From the NCBI GenBank assembly GCA_963830775.1, contig CAWHNT010000032.1, positions 186,001 through 250,000 of the forward strand: a stretch of 64,000 nt of DNA. The letters run 5' to 3'. Shown one piece after another: positions 18,864 through 27,773 of this stretch (position 1 is its first letter; each line of letters begins with the position of its first letter). The stretch comes from CAWHNT01 sp963830775 (GTDB taxonomy: Bacteria; Pseudomonadota; Alphaproteobacteria; Geminicoccales; Geminicoccaceae). Under the pieces are notes generated by a model. It searched no databases and was not told the DNA's origin. It saw nothing but the letters and a program-made list of their open reading frames with translations. Made by a program: the position numbers and the translations under genes.

Positions 18864-20119
18864 GCCGCGCCTTGCGCATCGCCATGCTCGCCGCCTGCCC
18901 GTTCCCGGCCCCACGCGGCACGCCCGCCCGCATCCGCCGGCTGGCCGAGGCTCTGACCCTGCGGGGGCACGACGTGCAGGTGCTGGCCTACCATCACGGT
19001 GCCGGCGAGGTCCTGCCCTACCCGGTCCACCGCATCCCCGACGTCCGGCACTACCGGCGGATGAGCGCCGGGCCGTCGCTCACCAAGCTGCTGCTGCTCG
19101 ATCCCCTGCTGGCGCTCTCGCTCCGCCGCTTCCTGGCCCGCCATCCGGTCGATCTCGTCCACGCCCACCATTATGAGGGCCTGCTCGCGGCGGCGACCGC
19201 CCGACCGTCGGTGCCGGTGATCTACGACGCGCACACCACGCTGGCGGCCGAGCTCCCCTCGCACCTCAAGCTCGTGCCACCGGCAGCCGCGAGGTGGCTC
19301 GGCCGCTCGCTCGACCGCTGGCTGCCACGCCTGGCCGACCACACGGTGGCGGTGAGCCCAACCGTGCGCGAAACTCTCCTCGCCAGCGGTGCCGTGCGGC
19401 CGGACAGAATCTCGGTCGTGGGCAACGGGATCGACGCCGCCTTCCTGCACGGGCCGCCCGATCCTGCTGCGCGCAGGCCCGGCAGCGGCACCATCGTCTA
19501 CACCGGCAACATGGGCGCCCATCAGGGCATCGACCTGCTCTTGCGCGCCTTCGCCCGCATCCGCGGCCGGCGCCCCGAGGCCCGGCTGCTGCTGGTCTCG
19601 CACGAGCCGTTCACGCCCTACGACCTGTTGGCGCGCGAGCTGGGCGTGCGCGAGGCCACCGACTCGCGTCAGGTCGAGCCCGGCGAGGTCCCGGCCCTGC
19701 TCGCGGCCGGCGATGTCGCCGTCAGCCCGCGCACCGACTGCCCGGGCGTGCCGCAGAAGCTCCTCAACTACATGGCGGCCGGGCGGCCGATCGTGGCCTT
19801 CGAGGGCTCGGCCGGCGAGATCCGGCACGGCCAGACGGGCCTGCGGGTGCGCAACGGCGATGTCGATGCGCTGGCCGGTGCCGTCACCGCCCTGCTCGAC
19901 GAGCCGGCCCTTGCAGCGCGCCTGGGCCATGGTGCCCAGGAGCAGGTGGTGAGCCGGCAGACCTGGGAGATCCGGGCGGAGCAGCTGGAGCGGGTCTATG
20001 CCGGCGTCATCGCCCGGGCGGCCGGCGACAGGGCTGGGATCGGCGTCCCGGAGAGCCCGGGCGAGCCTTCGAGCCCCAGCCAGTGCAGCATCGTCGCCGG
20101 CAGGTCGCAGACGTCGTAG
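18860..20119 (+). CDS. family 4 glycosyltransferase
   Basis: GT-B fold retaining glycosyltransferase, 419 residues. It has an N-terminal acceptor domain with ACPFPAPRGTPARIRRLAE and VHAHHYEGLL, followed by VGNGID, IVYTGNMGAHQGIDLLLRAF and the sugar-nucleotide region CPGVPQKLLNYMAAGRPIVAFE. Start ATG 18860 overlaps the flippase stop. The last 30 residues (Pro/Ser rich) fall beyond the fold and overlap the convergent phosphodiesterase gene by 124 bases, so the natural stop may be closer. It acts with the GT2 and flippase in a surface glycan pathway. Confidence 0.85.
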   Translation: MSRALRIAMLAACPFPAPRGTPARIRRLAEALTLRGHDVQVLAYHHGAGEVLPYPVHRIPDVRHYRRMSAGPSLTKLLLLDPLLALSLRRFLARHPVDLVHAHHYEGLLAAATARPSVPVIYDAHTTLAAELPSHLKLVPPAAARWLGRSLDRWLPRLADHTVAVSPTVRETLLASGAVRPDRISVVGNGIDAAFLHGPPDPAARRPGSGTIVYTGNMGAHQGIDLLLRAFARIRGRRPEARLLLVSHEPFTPYDLLARELGVREATDSRQVEPGEVPALLAAGDVAVSPRTDCPGVPQKLLNYMAAGRPIVAFEGSAGEIRHGQTGLRVRNGDVDALAGAVTALLDEPALAARLGHGAQEQVVSRQTWEIRAEQLERVYAGVIARAAGDRAGIGVPESPGEPSSPSQCSIVAGRSQTS

Positions 20120-21547
20120 CTGCCGGGCACCTGGCCGGACGCCAGTCCCGGCCCGGCCGCCGCGAACCAGCCCCGGCCGACATGGTTGCCGCTGCGGCCC
20201 GAGGCGAGCGGCGCCCCACGCTCCCAGCGGATCTCGCCGCGCCCGGGCAGGCGGACGCCGCTCGTCTCCGGTGCCCTGATCCCGCCCCAGCGGGCGACCA
20301 GGTCGGGCAGGTAGCGGAGCGCAGGCGAGCCCGGGGCCAGCTCGTCCGTGCGATCGACGGCTGCCACGACCTTCTCACCGCCGTCGATGGTCTCAAGGGA
20401 CAGGAAGGCCGAGGTCAGCTCCTCGCAGACCCGGTCGTAGTCCGCACCCGGCTCGACGATACCGCCGGCATCGCGGCCGCGGAGATTGATCCGGAGATAG
20501 CCGTTCACATCGACCGGGAGGCCGAACCAGCGGGTTCGCGTCCAGTCGTGCATGCGCGCCGACCAGAGCGGGACCAGGCGGTGGGTCACCGCCTGCGGCA
20601 GGCGCGAGGTGATCTCGCGCGCCAGCGACCAGGGAATGGCCCGCTTCAGGCGATAGACGAGCCCGCCCTTGGCCTTGCCGCCGCCACCGCGGACGAGATC
20701 GACCAGCGCCGGGAAGCGGTCGGCCCAGCCGTCGTTCGGCGCCATGCCGTGCAGCGCGAAGGTGATCTACCCGCGCCCCGGCCGGGGCCGCGGCCAGGAT
20801 CCGGCCCAGCGCCTCGTCGGCCTCGACATAGATCCGGCGCAGGGCACCCTCGAGCTCGGCGCGCGTGGCGCTGTCGAGATTGCGGGTGTCCACCTGCGAG
20901 AGGTCCCACAGATAGTGGCCGCCGCGATGGGTGCCGCCCAGGACGGTGACGAAGAGGTCGAACCGCTCGCGCGCCAGGAGCGAGGCCGCGATGTCGCCCA
21001 TCTGCCGGGTGGCGGCCAGCAGCTCCTGGGTCAGCTTCTGCAGGCTCGAGGCCGTCTGCGGGCCGAACATCTCGGGCGTGAGCGCAGGCTTGCCGAAACG
21101 GCCGACCAGCTCGCGCCACAGCCCCTCGGGCTGGGCACTGTGGGCGGCATCGTCGTGGCACTGCCAGCCGGTGACGAAGAGGCCCGGGAAGCCGGGCTCG
21201 GGCATGGGCGCGAACGGCACGTCGAGGATGGCGGCCCGGCCTCCGGCCCTGACCAGCGGCTCCCAGAACGGCTGCTGAGGCAGCCAGCCGCGACCGACAT
21301 GCTCGAGGCGCATGCGGTCCGGGCTCCAGACCTTGTTGAAGTACCAGCCATGCTGCGTCACCGGCACGCCGTTGATCAGGCTGGGCCAGACCATGCTGAG
21401 AAAGGCGGGCGGCCTGGGCTCCAGGCGGCCGAAGCAGCCTCCTGCGCGCAGGCTCGCGAGGTTGGGCATGGCACCTTCGGCGACGAGCCTGTCGACCAGC
21501 ACGGAATCGGCCGCATCCAACCCGACCATCACGACGGGTGCGCTCAT
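19996..21547 (-). CDS. type I phosphodiesterase/alkaline-phosphatase-like hydrolase (frameshifted)
   Basis: Metal-dependent phosphohydrolase or phosphotransferase of the alkaline phosphatase superfamily, 516 residues after repair. It begins MVGLDAADSVLVDRLVAEG, has the nucleophile-region segment FLSMVWPSLINGVPVTQHG, and the metal-site blocks GGTHRGGHYLWD and HGMAPNDGW. An extra base at about 20768, right after a GATC, breaks the frame just before HGMAPND. ATG 21547 overlaps the upstream oxidoreductase stop (ATGA). No signal peptide is seen. Homologs hydrolyse nucleotide sugars or phosphonate esters; next to glycosyltransferases a nucleotide-sugar or lipid-linked substrate is plausible but not shown. 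Confidence 0.77.
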
Positions 21548-22566
21548 TCTCTCTCCACTGCGTTGAGCTCGATCCAGCTTCCGCCCTGCTCCTGGCTCGC
21601 GACCAGGGCGTCAAGTGCCAGGGCCGCGGCAAGACCCGCCTCCGGCCCGGCAAGCTCGCCCGCCTCCTGGCCGCGGCAGGCCCGCACGAAGGCCTTGAGC
21701 TGGGCCTGGATGCTCAGCGCCGTCAGATTGGGCCGCCCCAGCAGCTTCGGCAGCACGAGGTGCAGGGCGGTCTGCGCCCGCTCGATCGCCCGCCCGTAGG
21801 TGTTGGCCCGGGTCAGACCCCAGGGGTGTGCCAGCCAGGCCCGCTCGCCCTGGCGGAGGTGGAAGCCCTCCTCGTAGCGCTGCCCGTGGCCGGCCGTGCA
21901 GGGAACCTCGATGCCGCCTGTGAGGCGGAGGGTGAACGCCACCCCATGCTCCACACCCGACGGCAGCGCATCCGCGCGGACGGCTTCCACCGGGCGGCGC
22001 GCGAGCCAGGGCACCAGGTCGAGCAGATGCGGCACCACGTCCTCGAGCATGGCCCGATGGTGCCGGTCGGGATCGGTCACGGCACCCGGCCAGCGCGCCG
22101 CATCCGTGACCAGCCGTGCGCGCAAGGAGAAGGGCTGCCGCTGCAAAAGCGCCCGTGCTGTCTGGTACGGCCGCCGGAAGCGACGGTTGAAGCCGACCGC
22201 GAGCCGGGACGGGCCCATGGCAGCTGCCGCCATGACCTCGCGGGCGTCGCCGGCCGTGGTGGCGAGCGGCTTCTCCACCAGCACGTGGCAGCCCGCCTTG
22301 ATCGCGGCCAGCGCCAGTCCGGCATGGGTGCCGGGCGGCGTGGCGATCAGCACAGCCTCGGGCTGCACCCGGCCCAGCAGCTGGCCCAGGCTTGCCTCGA
22401 CCGGCACCCGGTCAAGGGCCTGGCCGGCCCAGCCGCGGCGGACCGGGTCGGGCTCCACGGCCCCGACCAGCCGGACCTCCGGGCAGCGCCGGATTGCCGG
22501 CAAATGGAGGCGCTCGACGACCCGGCCGCAGCCCAGGACCGCGAGGGTCAGCGGCGAGGCCGTCAA
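21544..22566 (-). CDS. Gfo/Idh/MocA family oxidoreductase
   Basis: NAD(P)-dependent sugar or sugar-nucleotide oxidoreductase, 340 residues. N-terminal Rossmann motif LAVLGCGRVVERLHLPA, then AVLIATPPGTHAGLAL and the catalytic-Lys motif HVLVEKPLATT, followed by GFNRRF. The start is TTG 22566, which overlaps the argG stop as TTGA; no ATG or GTG precedes the nucleotide loop. Both ends overlap neighbours by four bases, making argG, this gene and the phosphodiesterase one transcript. The link to the facing glycosyltransferases suggests synthesis of an activated sugar. Confidence 0.85.
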   Translation of the reverse strand: MTASPLTLAVLGCGRVVERLHLPAIRRCPEVRLVGAVEPDPVRRGWAGQALDRVPVEASLGQLLGRVQPEAVLIATPPGTHAGLALAAIKAGCHVLVEKPLATTAGDAREVMAAAAMGPSRLAVGFNRRFRRPYQTARALLQRQPFSLRARLVTDAARWPGAVTDPDRHHRAMLEDVVPHLLDLVPWLARRPVEAVRADALPSGVEHGVAFTLRLTGGIEVPCTAGHGQRYEEGFHLRQGERAWLAHPWGLTRANTYGRAIERAQTALHLVLPKLLGRPNLTALSIQAQLKAFVRACRGQEAGELAGPEAGLAAALALDALVASQEQGGSWIELNAVERE

Positions 22567-23801
22567 CCGCCCTGCCGCTCGCCTGTCATCTCCTTGGCCA
22601 GAGCCCCGATCCGCAGGCGCAGCGCGTTCAGGCGGATGAAGCCCTCGGCATCCTTCTGGTCGTAGACCGTGTCGGTCTCGAAGGTCGCGAACTCGTGGCT
22701 GTAGAGGCTGGCCGGCGCCTTGCGTCCGACCACCTGGACGGCACCCTTGAGGAGCTTGAGCCGCACCGTGCCGGTGACGTTATCCTGGCTCTTGTCGATC
22801 AGCGCCTGGAGCATCAGCCGCTCCGGCGCGAACCAGAAGCCATTGTAGATCAGCTCGGCATAGCGCGGCATCAGCTCGTCCTTGAGGTGCGCCGCACCGC
22901 GGTCGAGGGCGATGCTCTCGATCCCGCGATGGGCGGCCAGGAGGACGGTGCCGCCCGGGGTCTCGTAGACGCCGCGCGACTTCATGCCGACGAAGCGGTT
23001 CTCGACCAGGTCGAGGCGGCCGATGCCGTTGGCACCGGCAAGGTCGTTGAGGCGGCGCAGCACGCTGGCGGGCGAGAGGCGCTCGCCGTCCACGGCAACC
23101 GCGTCGCCCTGCTCGAAGCCGACCTCGACATAGGTGGGCTTGTCGGGGGCGAGGTGCGGCGAGACCGTGCGGGTGAACATCTCCTCGTCGGGCTCGATCC
23201 ACGGGTCCTCGAGCGCCCGGCCCTCGTAGGAGATGTGCAGGAGGTTGGCGTCGGTGCTGTAGGGCGGCTCGCCGCGCTTGCCGCGCGGGATCGGGATCTG
23301 CCGGTTCTCGGCATACTCGATCAGCTTCTCGCGCGAGGTCAGATCCCACTCGCGCCAGGGGGCGATCACACGGATATGCGGGTCGAGCGCGTAGCAGGAG
23401 AGCTCGAAGCGGACCTGGTCGTTGCCCTTGCCGGTGGCCCCGTGCGCGACGGCATCGGCCCCCACCTCGTGCGCGATCTCGATCAGCCTCTTTGAGATCA
23501 GCGGCCGGGCGATCGAGGTGCCGAGCAGGTAGCAGCCCTCATAGACCGTGTTGGCGCGAAACATCGGGAAGACGAAGTCGCGGACGAACTCCTCCTGCAG
23601 GTCCTCGACGAAGATCCGCGAGGCTCCCATCATCTCGGCCTTGCTGCGGGCGGGCTCCAGCTCCTCGCCCTGGCCGAGATCGGCAGTGAAGGTCACGACC
23701 TCGCAGCGATAGGTGTCCTGCAGCCAGCGCAGAATGACGGAGGTGTCGAGGCCGCCCGAATATGCCAGGACGACCTTCTTCACGCTGCCCGACATCGGCA
23801 T
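22563..23801 (-). CDS. argG: argininosuccinate synthase
   Basis: Cytoplasmic enzyme joining citrulline and aspartate with ATP to form argininosuccinate in arginine biosynthesis. Intact, 412 residues. P-loop variant AYSGGLDTSVILRWL near the start, GATGKGNDQVRFEL, TDANLLHISYEG, and the C-terminal GFIRLNALRLRIGA. ATG 23801 is used (GAAGGA upstream); a second ATG lies two codons in. It leads a three-gene minus-strand operon whose other members are not arginine genes. The 62-base gap to grpE carries an imperfect GC hairpin. Confidence 0.95.
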   Translation of the reverse strand: MPMSGSVKKVVLAYSGGLDTSVILRWLQDTYRCEVVTFTADLGQGEELEPARSKAEMMGASRIFVEDLQEEFVRDFVFPMFRANTVYEGCYLLGTSIARPLISKRLIEIAHEVGADAVAHGATGKGNDQVRFELSCYALDPHIRVIAPWREWDLTSREKLIEYAENRQIPIPRGKRGEPPYSTDANLLHISYEGRALEDPWIEPDEEMFTRTVSPHLAPDKPTYVEVGFEQGDAVAVDGERLSPASVLRRLNDLAGANGIGRLDLVENRFVGMKSRGVYETPGGTVLLAAHRGIESIALDRGAAHLKDELMPRYAELIYNGFWFAPERLMLQALIDKSQDNVTGTVRLKLLKGAVQVVGRKAPASLYSHEFATFETDTVYDQKDAEGFIRLNALRLRIGALAKEMTGERQGG

Positions 23802-23863
23802 GGTCCTTCTTCGCTGCTGTCTGTTGCTTAGTGCCCGGCTGCGCCCAGCCGCGGGCGCCTCCC

Positions 23864-24478
23864 TCAGGCGGAAGTGTCGAGCTGCCCGCCTGCCCCGGGT
23901 GCCGGTGCCGTGCCGGCCGACTTCGCCACGCCCACGAGTGCCGGGCGCAGCAGGCGGTCGGCGAGCACATAGCCGGCCTGCATCACCTCGGCAACGGTAC
24001 CGGGCGGCAGCTCCGCCGTCGGCACCTCGAACATCGCCTGGTGCAGGTTGGGGTCGAACCTGTCGCCCTTCTGCGGTGCGATCCGGCGCACGCGCTGCTT
24101 CTCCATCACCCCCTGCAGCGAGCGCTCGGTCATCTCCACCCCGAGCATCAGGTTGCGCACGGCCTCGTCGCCCTCGCGCGCACCGGCCGGCACGCTGGCC
24201 AGTGCCCGGCCAAGATTGTCCGCCACCTCGAGCACGTCGCGGGCGAAGCCGGTGATCGCGTATTTGCGCACGTCCTCGACCTCGCGGGCGGTACGGGCGC
24301 GCAGGTTCTCCATCTCGGCCAGCGTGCGCAGGAGACGGTCCTTCATCTCGGCCATCTCCTCGGCACTGGGTGCCGGCTCCCGGATCTCGGCCACGCCCTC
24401 GCCCAGGTCGTCGTTCGCCGCCTGCTGGGGCCCGTCCGCCTGGGCGTCCTGTTCGTTGGTATGTGTCTGGTCGGTCAT
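23864..24478 (-). CDS. grpE: nucleotide exchange factor GrpE
   Basis: Cochaperone that drives ADP release from DnaK. 204 residues: an acidic, disordered N-terminus (1-40), a long coiled-coil helix (MAEMKDRLLRTLAEMENLRART), and the C-terminal beta domain with VMQAGYVLADRLLRPALVGVAKS. Start ATG 24478 overlaps the hrcA stop by four bases, so the two are translated from one message. The downstream partner dnaK is not in this window. Confidence 0.94.
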   Translation of the reverse strand: MTDQTHTNEQDAQADGPQQAANDDLGEGVAEIREPAPSAEEMAEMKDRLLRTLAEMENLRARTAREVEDVRKYAITGFARDVLEVADNLGRALASVPAGAREGDEAVRNLMLGVEMTERSLQGVMEKQRVRRIAPQKGDRFDPNLHQAMFEVPTAELPPGTVAEVMQAGYVLADRLLRPALVGVAKSAGTAPAPGAGGQLDTSA

Positions 24479-25560
24479 CGATCCGTCTCGGTATCCGGTG
24501 TCCCAAGAAGCCGGCTCACCACCCTCGCCGTATAGTCGACGAGGGGGATGATCCGGGCATAGTTCATGCGCGTGGGGCCGATCACGCCGATCGCACCCAC
24601 CACGGAAGGCGCCTGCCCGTTGCCGCCGCCCGTATGGTAGGGGGCCACCACCATCGAGCAGCCGGAGAGGCTGAACAGCTGGTTCTCGGCCCCGATGAAG
24701 ATCTGCACTCCGCGCGCCTGCTGGGTCAGCTCCAGGAGGCGCAGCGTGCTTTTCCGGGTCTCCAGCATCTCGAACAGGGTCCGGATGCGCTCGAGGTCCG
24801 CAAGGCTGGTGACGTCCTGCAGCAGCTTGGCATGCCCGCGGACGATGAGGAGCCCTCCCTCCCTGCCCTCCTGCGGCGGCTGCGACCAGGTGGCGAGCCC
24901 GGCCGAGACCACCTTCGTGGTCAGCTCGTCGAGCTCGGTGCTGCGCTGCTCGATCTCGTCCAGGATGCGGGCGCGGGCCTCGCCGATGCTGCGGCCGGCA
25001 AGCCTCGCGGTCAGGTAGTTGCCGGCCTCGACGAAGCGCGACGCCGACATGCCGAGCGGGATGTCGACCACGCGGTTCTCGACCAGGCCATTGTCCGAGA
25101 CCACGATCACGAGGGCCCGCGTCGGCCCCAGCGAGACGAACTCGATATGCTTGAACGGCCGCTCGCTGCTGGGGGCGGCCACGAGGCCGGCATAGCGGGT
25201 GAGGTCGGAGAGCGCGTCGCTGGCGTCGCTCAGCACCGCCTCGACGCTGCGCCCGCGGCCGCTGCACTGGGCGCCGATCGTGCGCCGCTCGTCCTCGCTG
25301 ACATTCCCGACCTCGAGCAGGCCGTCGACATAGAACCTTAAGCCCGCCTCGGTCGGCAGGCGGCCGGCCGAGGTGTGCGGGGCATAGAGCAGCCCCAGCT
25401 CCTCGAGGTCGGCCATGACGTTGCGGATCGTGGCCGGGGAGAGCTGCTCCTCCAGCCGGCGCGCGATCGTACGCGAGCCCACCGGCTCCCCGGTAGCCAC
25501 GTAGCCGTCGACGATATGACGGAAGACTTCGCGCGAGCGGGCGTTGAGTTCGACAATCAT
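24475..25560 (-). CDS. hrcA: heat-inducible transcription repressor HrcA
   Basis: Repressor that binds CIRCE elements of chaperonin operons and is itself dependent on GroEL. 361 residues. N-terminal winged helix (LNARSREVFRHIVDGYVATG, then LSPATIRNVMADLEELGLL), the GRLPTEAGLRFYVD segment, and a C-terminal domain ending IGPTRMNYARIIPLVD. ATG 25560 starts the conserved MIVELN; the preceding bases are pyrimidine rich, with no clear Shine-Dalgarno. I found no CIRCE-type inverted repeat just upstream, so autoregulation is not evident here. Confidence 0.93.
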   Translation of the reverse strand: MIVELNARSREVFRHIVDGYVATGEPVGSRTIARRLEEQLSPATIRNVMADLEELGLLYAPHTSAGRLPTEAGLRFYVDGLLEVGNVSEDERRTIGAQCSGRGRSVEAVLSDASDALSDLTRYAGLVAAPSSERPFKHIEFVSLGPTRALVIVVSDNGLVENRVVDIPLGMSASRFVEAGNYLTARLAGRSIGEARARILDEIEQRSTELDELTTKVVSAGLATWSQPPQEGREGGLLIVRGHAKLLQDVTSLADLERIRTLFEMLETRKSTLRLLELTQQARGVQIFIGAENQLFSLSGCSMVVAPYHTGGGNGQAPSVVGAIGVIGPTRMNYARIIPLVDYTARVVSRLLGTPDTETDR

Positions 25561-25678
25561 CGGAGGCGGAGGATCGGGATGCTGACCGCTCGCCGGTATC
25601 TGGGAACGACCGCTCCTGCCGTCAACGGATGGCACCCGAAGGCCCGGCACCGCCCGGCAGGGGACAGAAGGAAAGCGG

Positions 25679-25704
25679 GGCCGGCGCCCGCGTGAGCGCC
25701 GGCC
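25679..25704 (-). terminator. GC-rich hairpin after the RRM protein gene
   Basis: Perfect 9-base inverted repeat GGCCGGCGC/GCGCCGGCC with an 8-base loop, starting 10 bases past the stop of the minus-strand RRM gene. On that strand it is followed by CCGCTTTCCTTC, a pyrimidine-rich tract. It separates the RRM gene from hrcA and is the most convincing intrinsic terminator in the window. Confidence 0.6.
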
Positions 25705-25713
25705 GCCGCCTGA

Positions 25714-26199
25714 TCAGTAGCGCGGGCCTCGCGGGCCGCGGGGGCCACGCGGGCCACCCAGGCCGCCACGATCGCCGCCGCCGCGGTCGCCGAAGCCGCC
25801 GCGGTCGCCAAAGCCACCGCCGCCACCGCGGTCACCGAAGCCGCCACCACCGCCGCCAGCGCGGTCACCGTACATGCCGCCACCGCCGCGCGGGCCGCCG
25901 AAGCCGCCGCCACCGCCGGGCCGCGGGCCACGGTCGGGCCGCTGCGGACGCTCGCGCTCCTCGGCCACCCGGACCGCCAGCGGCCGACCGCCGATCTGGA
26001 AGCCGTCGAGCTCGCGGATCGCCGCGTCAGCTCCCTCCTGCGTGCTCATCTCGACGAAGCCGAACCCGCGCGACCGGCCAGTCTCCCGGTCGGTCGCGAC
26101 CTTGACGGTGACCACTTCGCCGTGGCTGCCGAAGAGCGAGGTCAGCTCTTCGTTGGTAGTCGAGTAGGGAAAGTTGGCGACGAACAGCTTACAAGACAT
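25714..26199 (-). CDS. glycine-rich RNA-binding protein with one RRM
   Basis: 161 residues: an RNA recognition motif at about 2-80 with RNP2 LFVANFP and RNP1 RGFGFVEM, then a Gly/Arg/Asp-rich tail of repeated GGFGDRGG-type units ending GPRGPRY. This architecture matches the small cyanobacterial and proteobacterial RRM proteins, often cold-induced, that bind mRNA. The RNP aromatic residues are present (Phe in RNP2, Phe-x-Phe in RNP1), so RNA binding should be intact. The start is ATG 26199, with a weak Shine-Dalgarno. A leader of up to about 200 bases precedes it, and a hairpin terminator follows. Confidence 0.88.
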   Translation of the reverse strand: MSCKLFVANFPYSTTNEELTSLFGSHGEVVTVKVATDRETGRSRGFGFVEMSTQEGADAAIRELDGFQIGGRPLAVRVAEERERPQRPDRGPRPGGGGGFGGPRGGGGMYGDRAGGGGGGFGDRGGGGGFGDRGGFGDRGGGDRGGLGGPRGPRGPRGPRY

Positions 26200-26414
26200 C
26201 GGGATACCCAGGGCAGGAAGTAGAAACGCGCGTTCAGCGGAACCCGACCGGAAAAGACACCGATGTCCTGACACGAACCGCGCCCGTGGCCGCCTGCTGC
26301 ATCGACGGGATCATGCCGGATCCCGCTGGCAGGCGGGTATCGGCGTGCTGGACGCGGAGAGAGGCAAGATAGCGGCGGCAGTCCCGTGCGGTGATGATCC
26401 ACAGTCGCACGCAC

Positions 26415-26420
26415 ACTATA
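26415..26420 (-). promoter_or_regulatory. candidate -10 element for the RRM gene
   Basis: On the minus strand this reads TATAGT, preceded by TGCTAC, in an A/T-richer pocket between the MFS gene and the RRM gene. No good -35 box is spaced 16-18 bases upstream. If used, it gives a leader of about 210 bases, similar to the long leaders of cold-shock genes. Confidence 0.25.
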
Positions 26421-26454
26421 GTAGCAACCGCGACTGGGCGCGAGAAGAAATCTA

Positions 26455-27759
26455 TCAGGCGGCCTCTGGCACGGCCGGTTGCGCGGTTTGCCGCGCATCG
26501 GCACGGCCCGCCTCCTTCAGCGACTGCGCCAGGGTGGTCATCACCGACGAGGGCGTGGGCACCAGCACGTGCGGCACCCGCTCCTCGGCCGGCACCACGG
26601 GCCTGCGGGTCATCCGCCACAAGGCGAAGCCGCCGATCGAAGCGTGGATCACGAGCAGGAACAGCGGCAGGCCCGCGGGACCCAGCGCCTGCATCGTGAA
26701 GGCCGCGGCCGTGGGCCCGAGCGCAGCACCGATGCCGTAGGAGAGTAGCAGCGCGCTGGAGGCCCCCACCATCTGCTCGCGGGAGAGGAAGTCGTTCGCG
26801 TGCGCCGCGCAGAGCGCATACATCGGCAAGGACATCCCGCCGATGATGAAGAACTGCACGAACAGCCACCAGGCCGGGGGCCGCGCGATCGGCAGCGAGG
26901 ACATGGCAGCCAGGGCTGCCAGCAGGGTCACGGCGACGATGACGACCCGGCGGTCGAACCGGTCCGAAAGCATCCCCACCGGCCACTGCAGCAGCACGCC
27001 GCCCGCGATCAGCACCGCCATGAAGGTGGAGGTCAGCGCCAGCGACAAGCCCGAGCTCTGCGCGAACACCGGCCCCATCGCGTAGAGGGCGCTGTGCGAG
27101 AAGCCGATCCCGATCACCCCCACCACGCCCAAAGGCGAGAGGAGGTAGAGCTCGCGCAGCCTGACCGCGCGCGGGGTCCGGATCTGCGGTGCCGGGCTCG
27201 AGGCCAGCAGCAGCGGCACGGCCGCCACCGAGATCAGGACCGAGGCGAGCGCGAACAGGTCGAACCCTCTGGGATCGGCCACGTTGAGCAGGAACTGGCC
27301 CGCGGCCAGGGCACCAAACTGGTCCACCATGTAGAGCGAGAGCAGCGTGCCGCGATTGGCGTTGCTGGCGGCCCCGTTGAGCCAGCTCTCCGCCACGATG
27401 AAGGCCCCGGCGAAGCAGTAGCCGGTCATCAGGCGCATCAGGAACCAGGTCGCGGGCTCCACCATCAGCGCGTGGAACAGGGAGGCGGTGGAGCCCAGGG
27501 AGAGGAGGGCCGCGAACACCCGGACATGGCCCACGCGCGCCACCAGCCGGGGGACGTGGAAGGACCCCAGGAGAAGCCCGACATAGTAGCCGGACATCAC
27601 CACGCCGGTGACCGCGGGCTGGAAATGCTCGAGCCCAGCACGCACGCCCAGGAGCGTGCCCTGGAGCCCGTGCCCCAGCATCAGGAGGGCGATGCCCAGC
27701 AGCAACGACCAGGTGTCGCGCAGCACGAGCAGGAGGCGCAGGTTGGCGCGACGGATCAC
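26455..27759 (-). CDS. MFS transporter
   Basis: Major facilitator membrane protein, 434 residues and twelve predicted helices, intact. The loop between helices 2 and 3 is represented by GSFHVPRLVARVGHVRVFA, and the second-half equivalent by QWPVGMLSDRFDRRVV. It resembles the YcaD-like branch of small-molecule transporters. The final 50 residues form a cytoplasmic tail rich in Pro, Ala and Gln. It sits 14 bases downstream of the aminotransferase gene on the same strand, so it may export or import an amine or amino acid handled by that enzyme; the substrate is unknown. Confidence 0.83.
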   Translation of the reverse strand: MIRRANLRLLLVLRDTWSLLLGIALLMLGHGLQGTLLGVRAGLEHFQPAVTGVVMSGYYVGLLLGSFHVPRLVARVGHVRVFAALLSLGSTASLFHALMVEPATWFLMRLMTGYCFAGAFIVAESWLNGAASNANRGTLLSLYMVDQFGALAAGQFLLNVADPRGFDLFALASVLISVAAVPLLLASSPAPQIRTPRAVRLRELYLLSPLGVVGVIGIGFSHSALYAMGPVFAQSSGLSLALTSTFMAVLIAGGVLLQWPVGMLSDRFDRRVVIVAVTLLAALAAMSSLPIARPPAWWLFVQFFIIGGMSLPMYALCAAHANDFLSREQMVGASSALLLSYGIGAALGPTAAAFTMQALGPAGLPLFLLVIHASIGGFALWRMTRRPVVPAEERVPHVLVPTPSSVMTTLAQSLKEAGRADARQTAQPAVPEAA

Positions 27760-27773
27760 AGGATTGCTCCAGC

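Noticed and set aside
23831..23856. Hairpin between grpE and argG as a terminator
   Set aside because: The stem is imperfect and no T-rich tract follows on the minus strand, so termination is not supported.
25714..26000. The repetitive GGC/CGG-rich tract as a CRISPR array or DNA repeat element
   Set aside because: It is the coding sequence of the Gly-rich tail of the RRM protein; units vary in length and there are no unique spacers.
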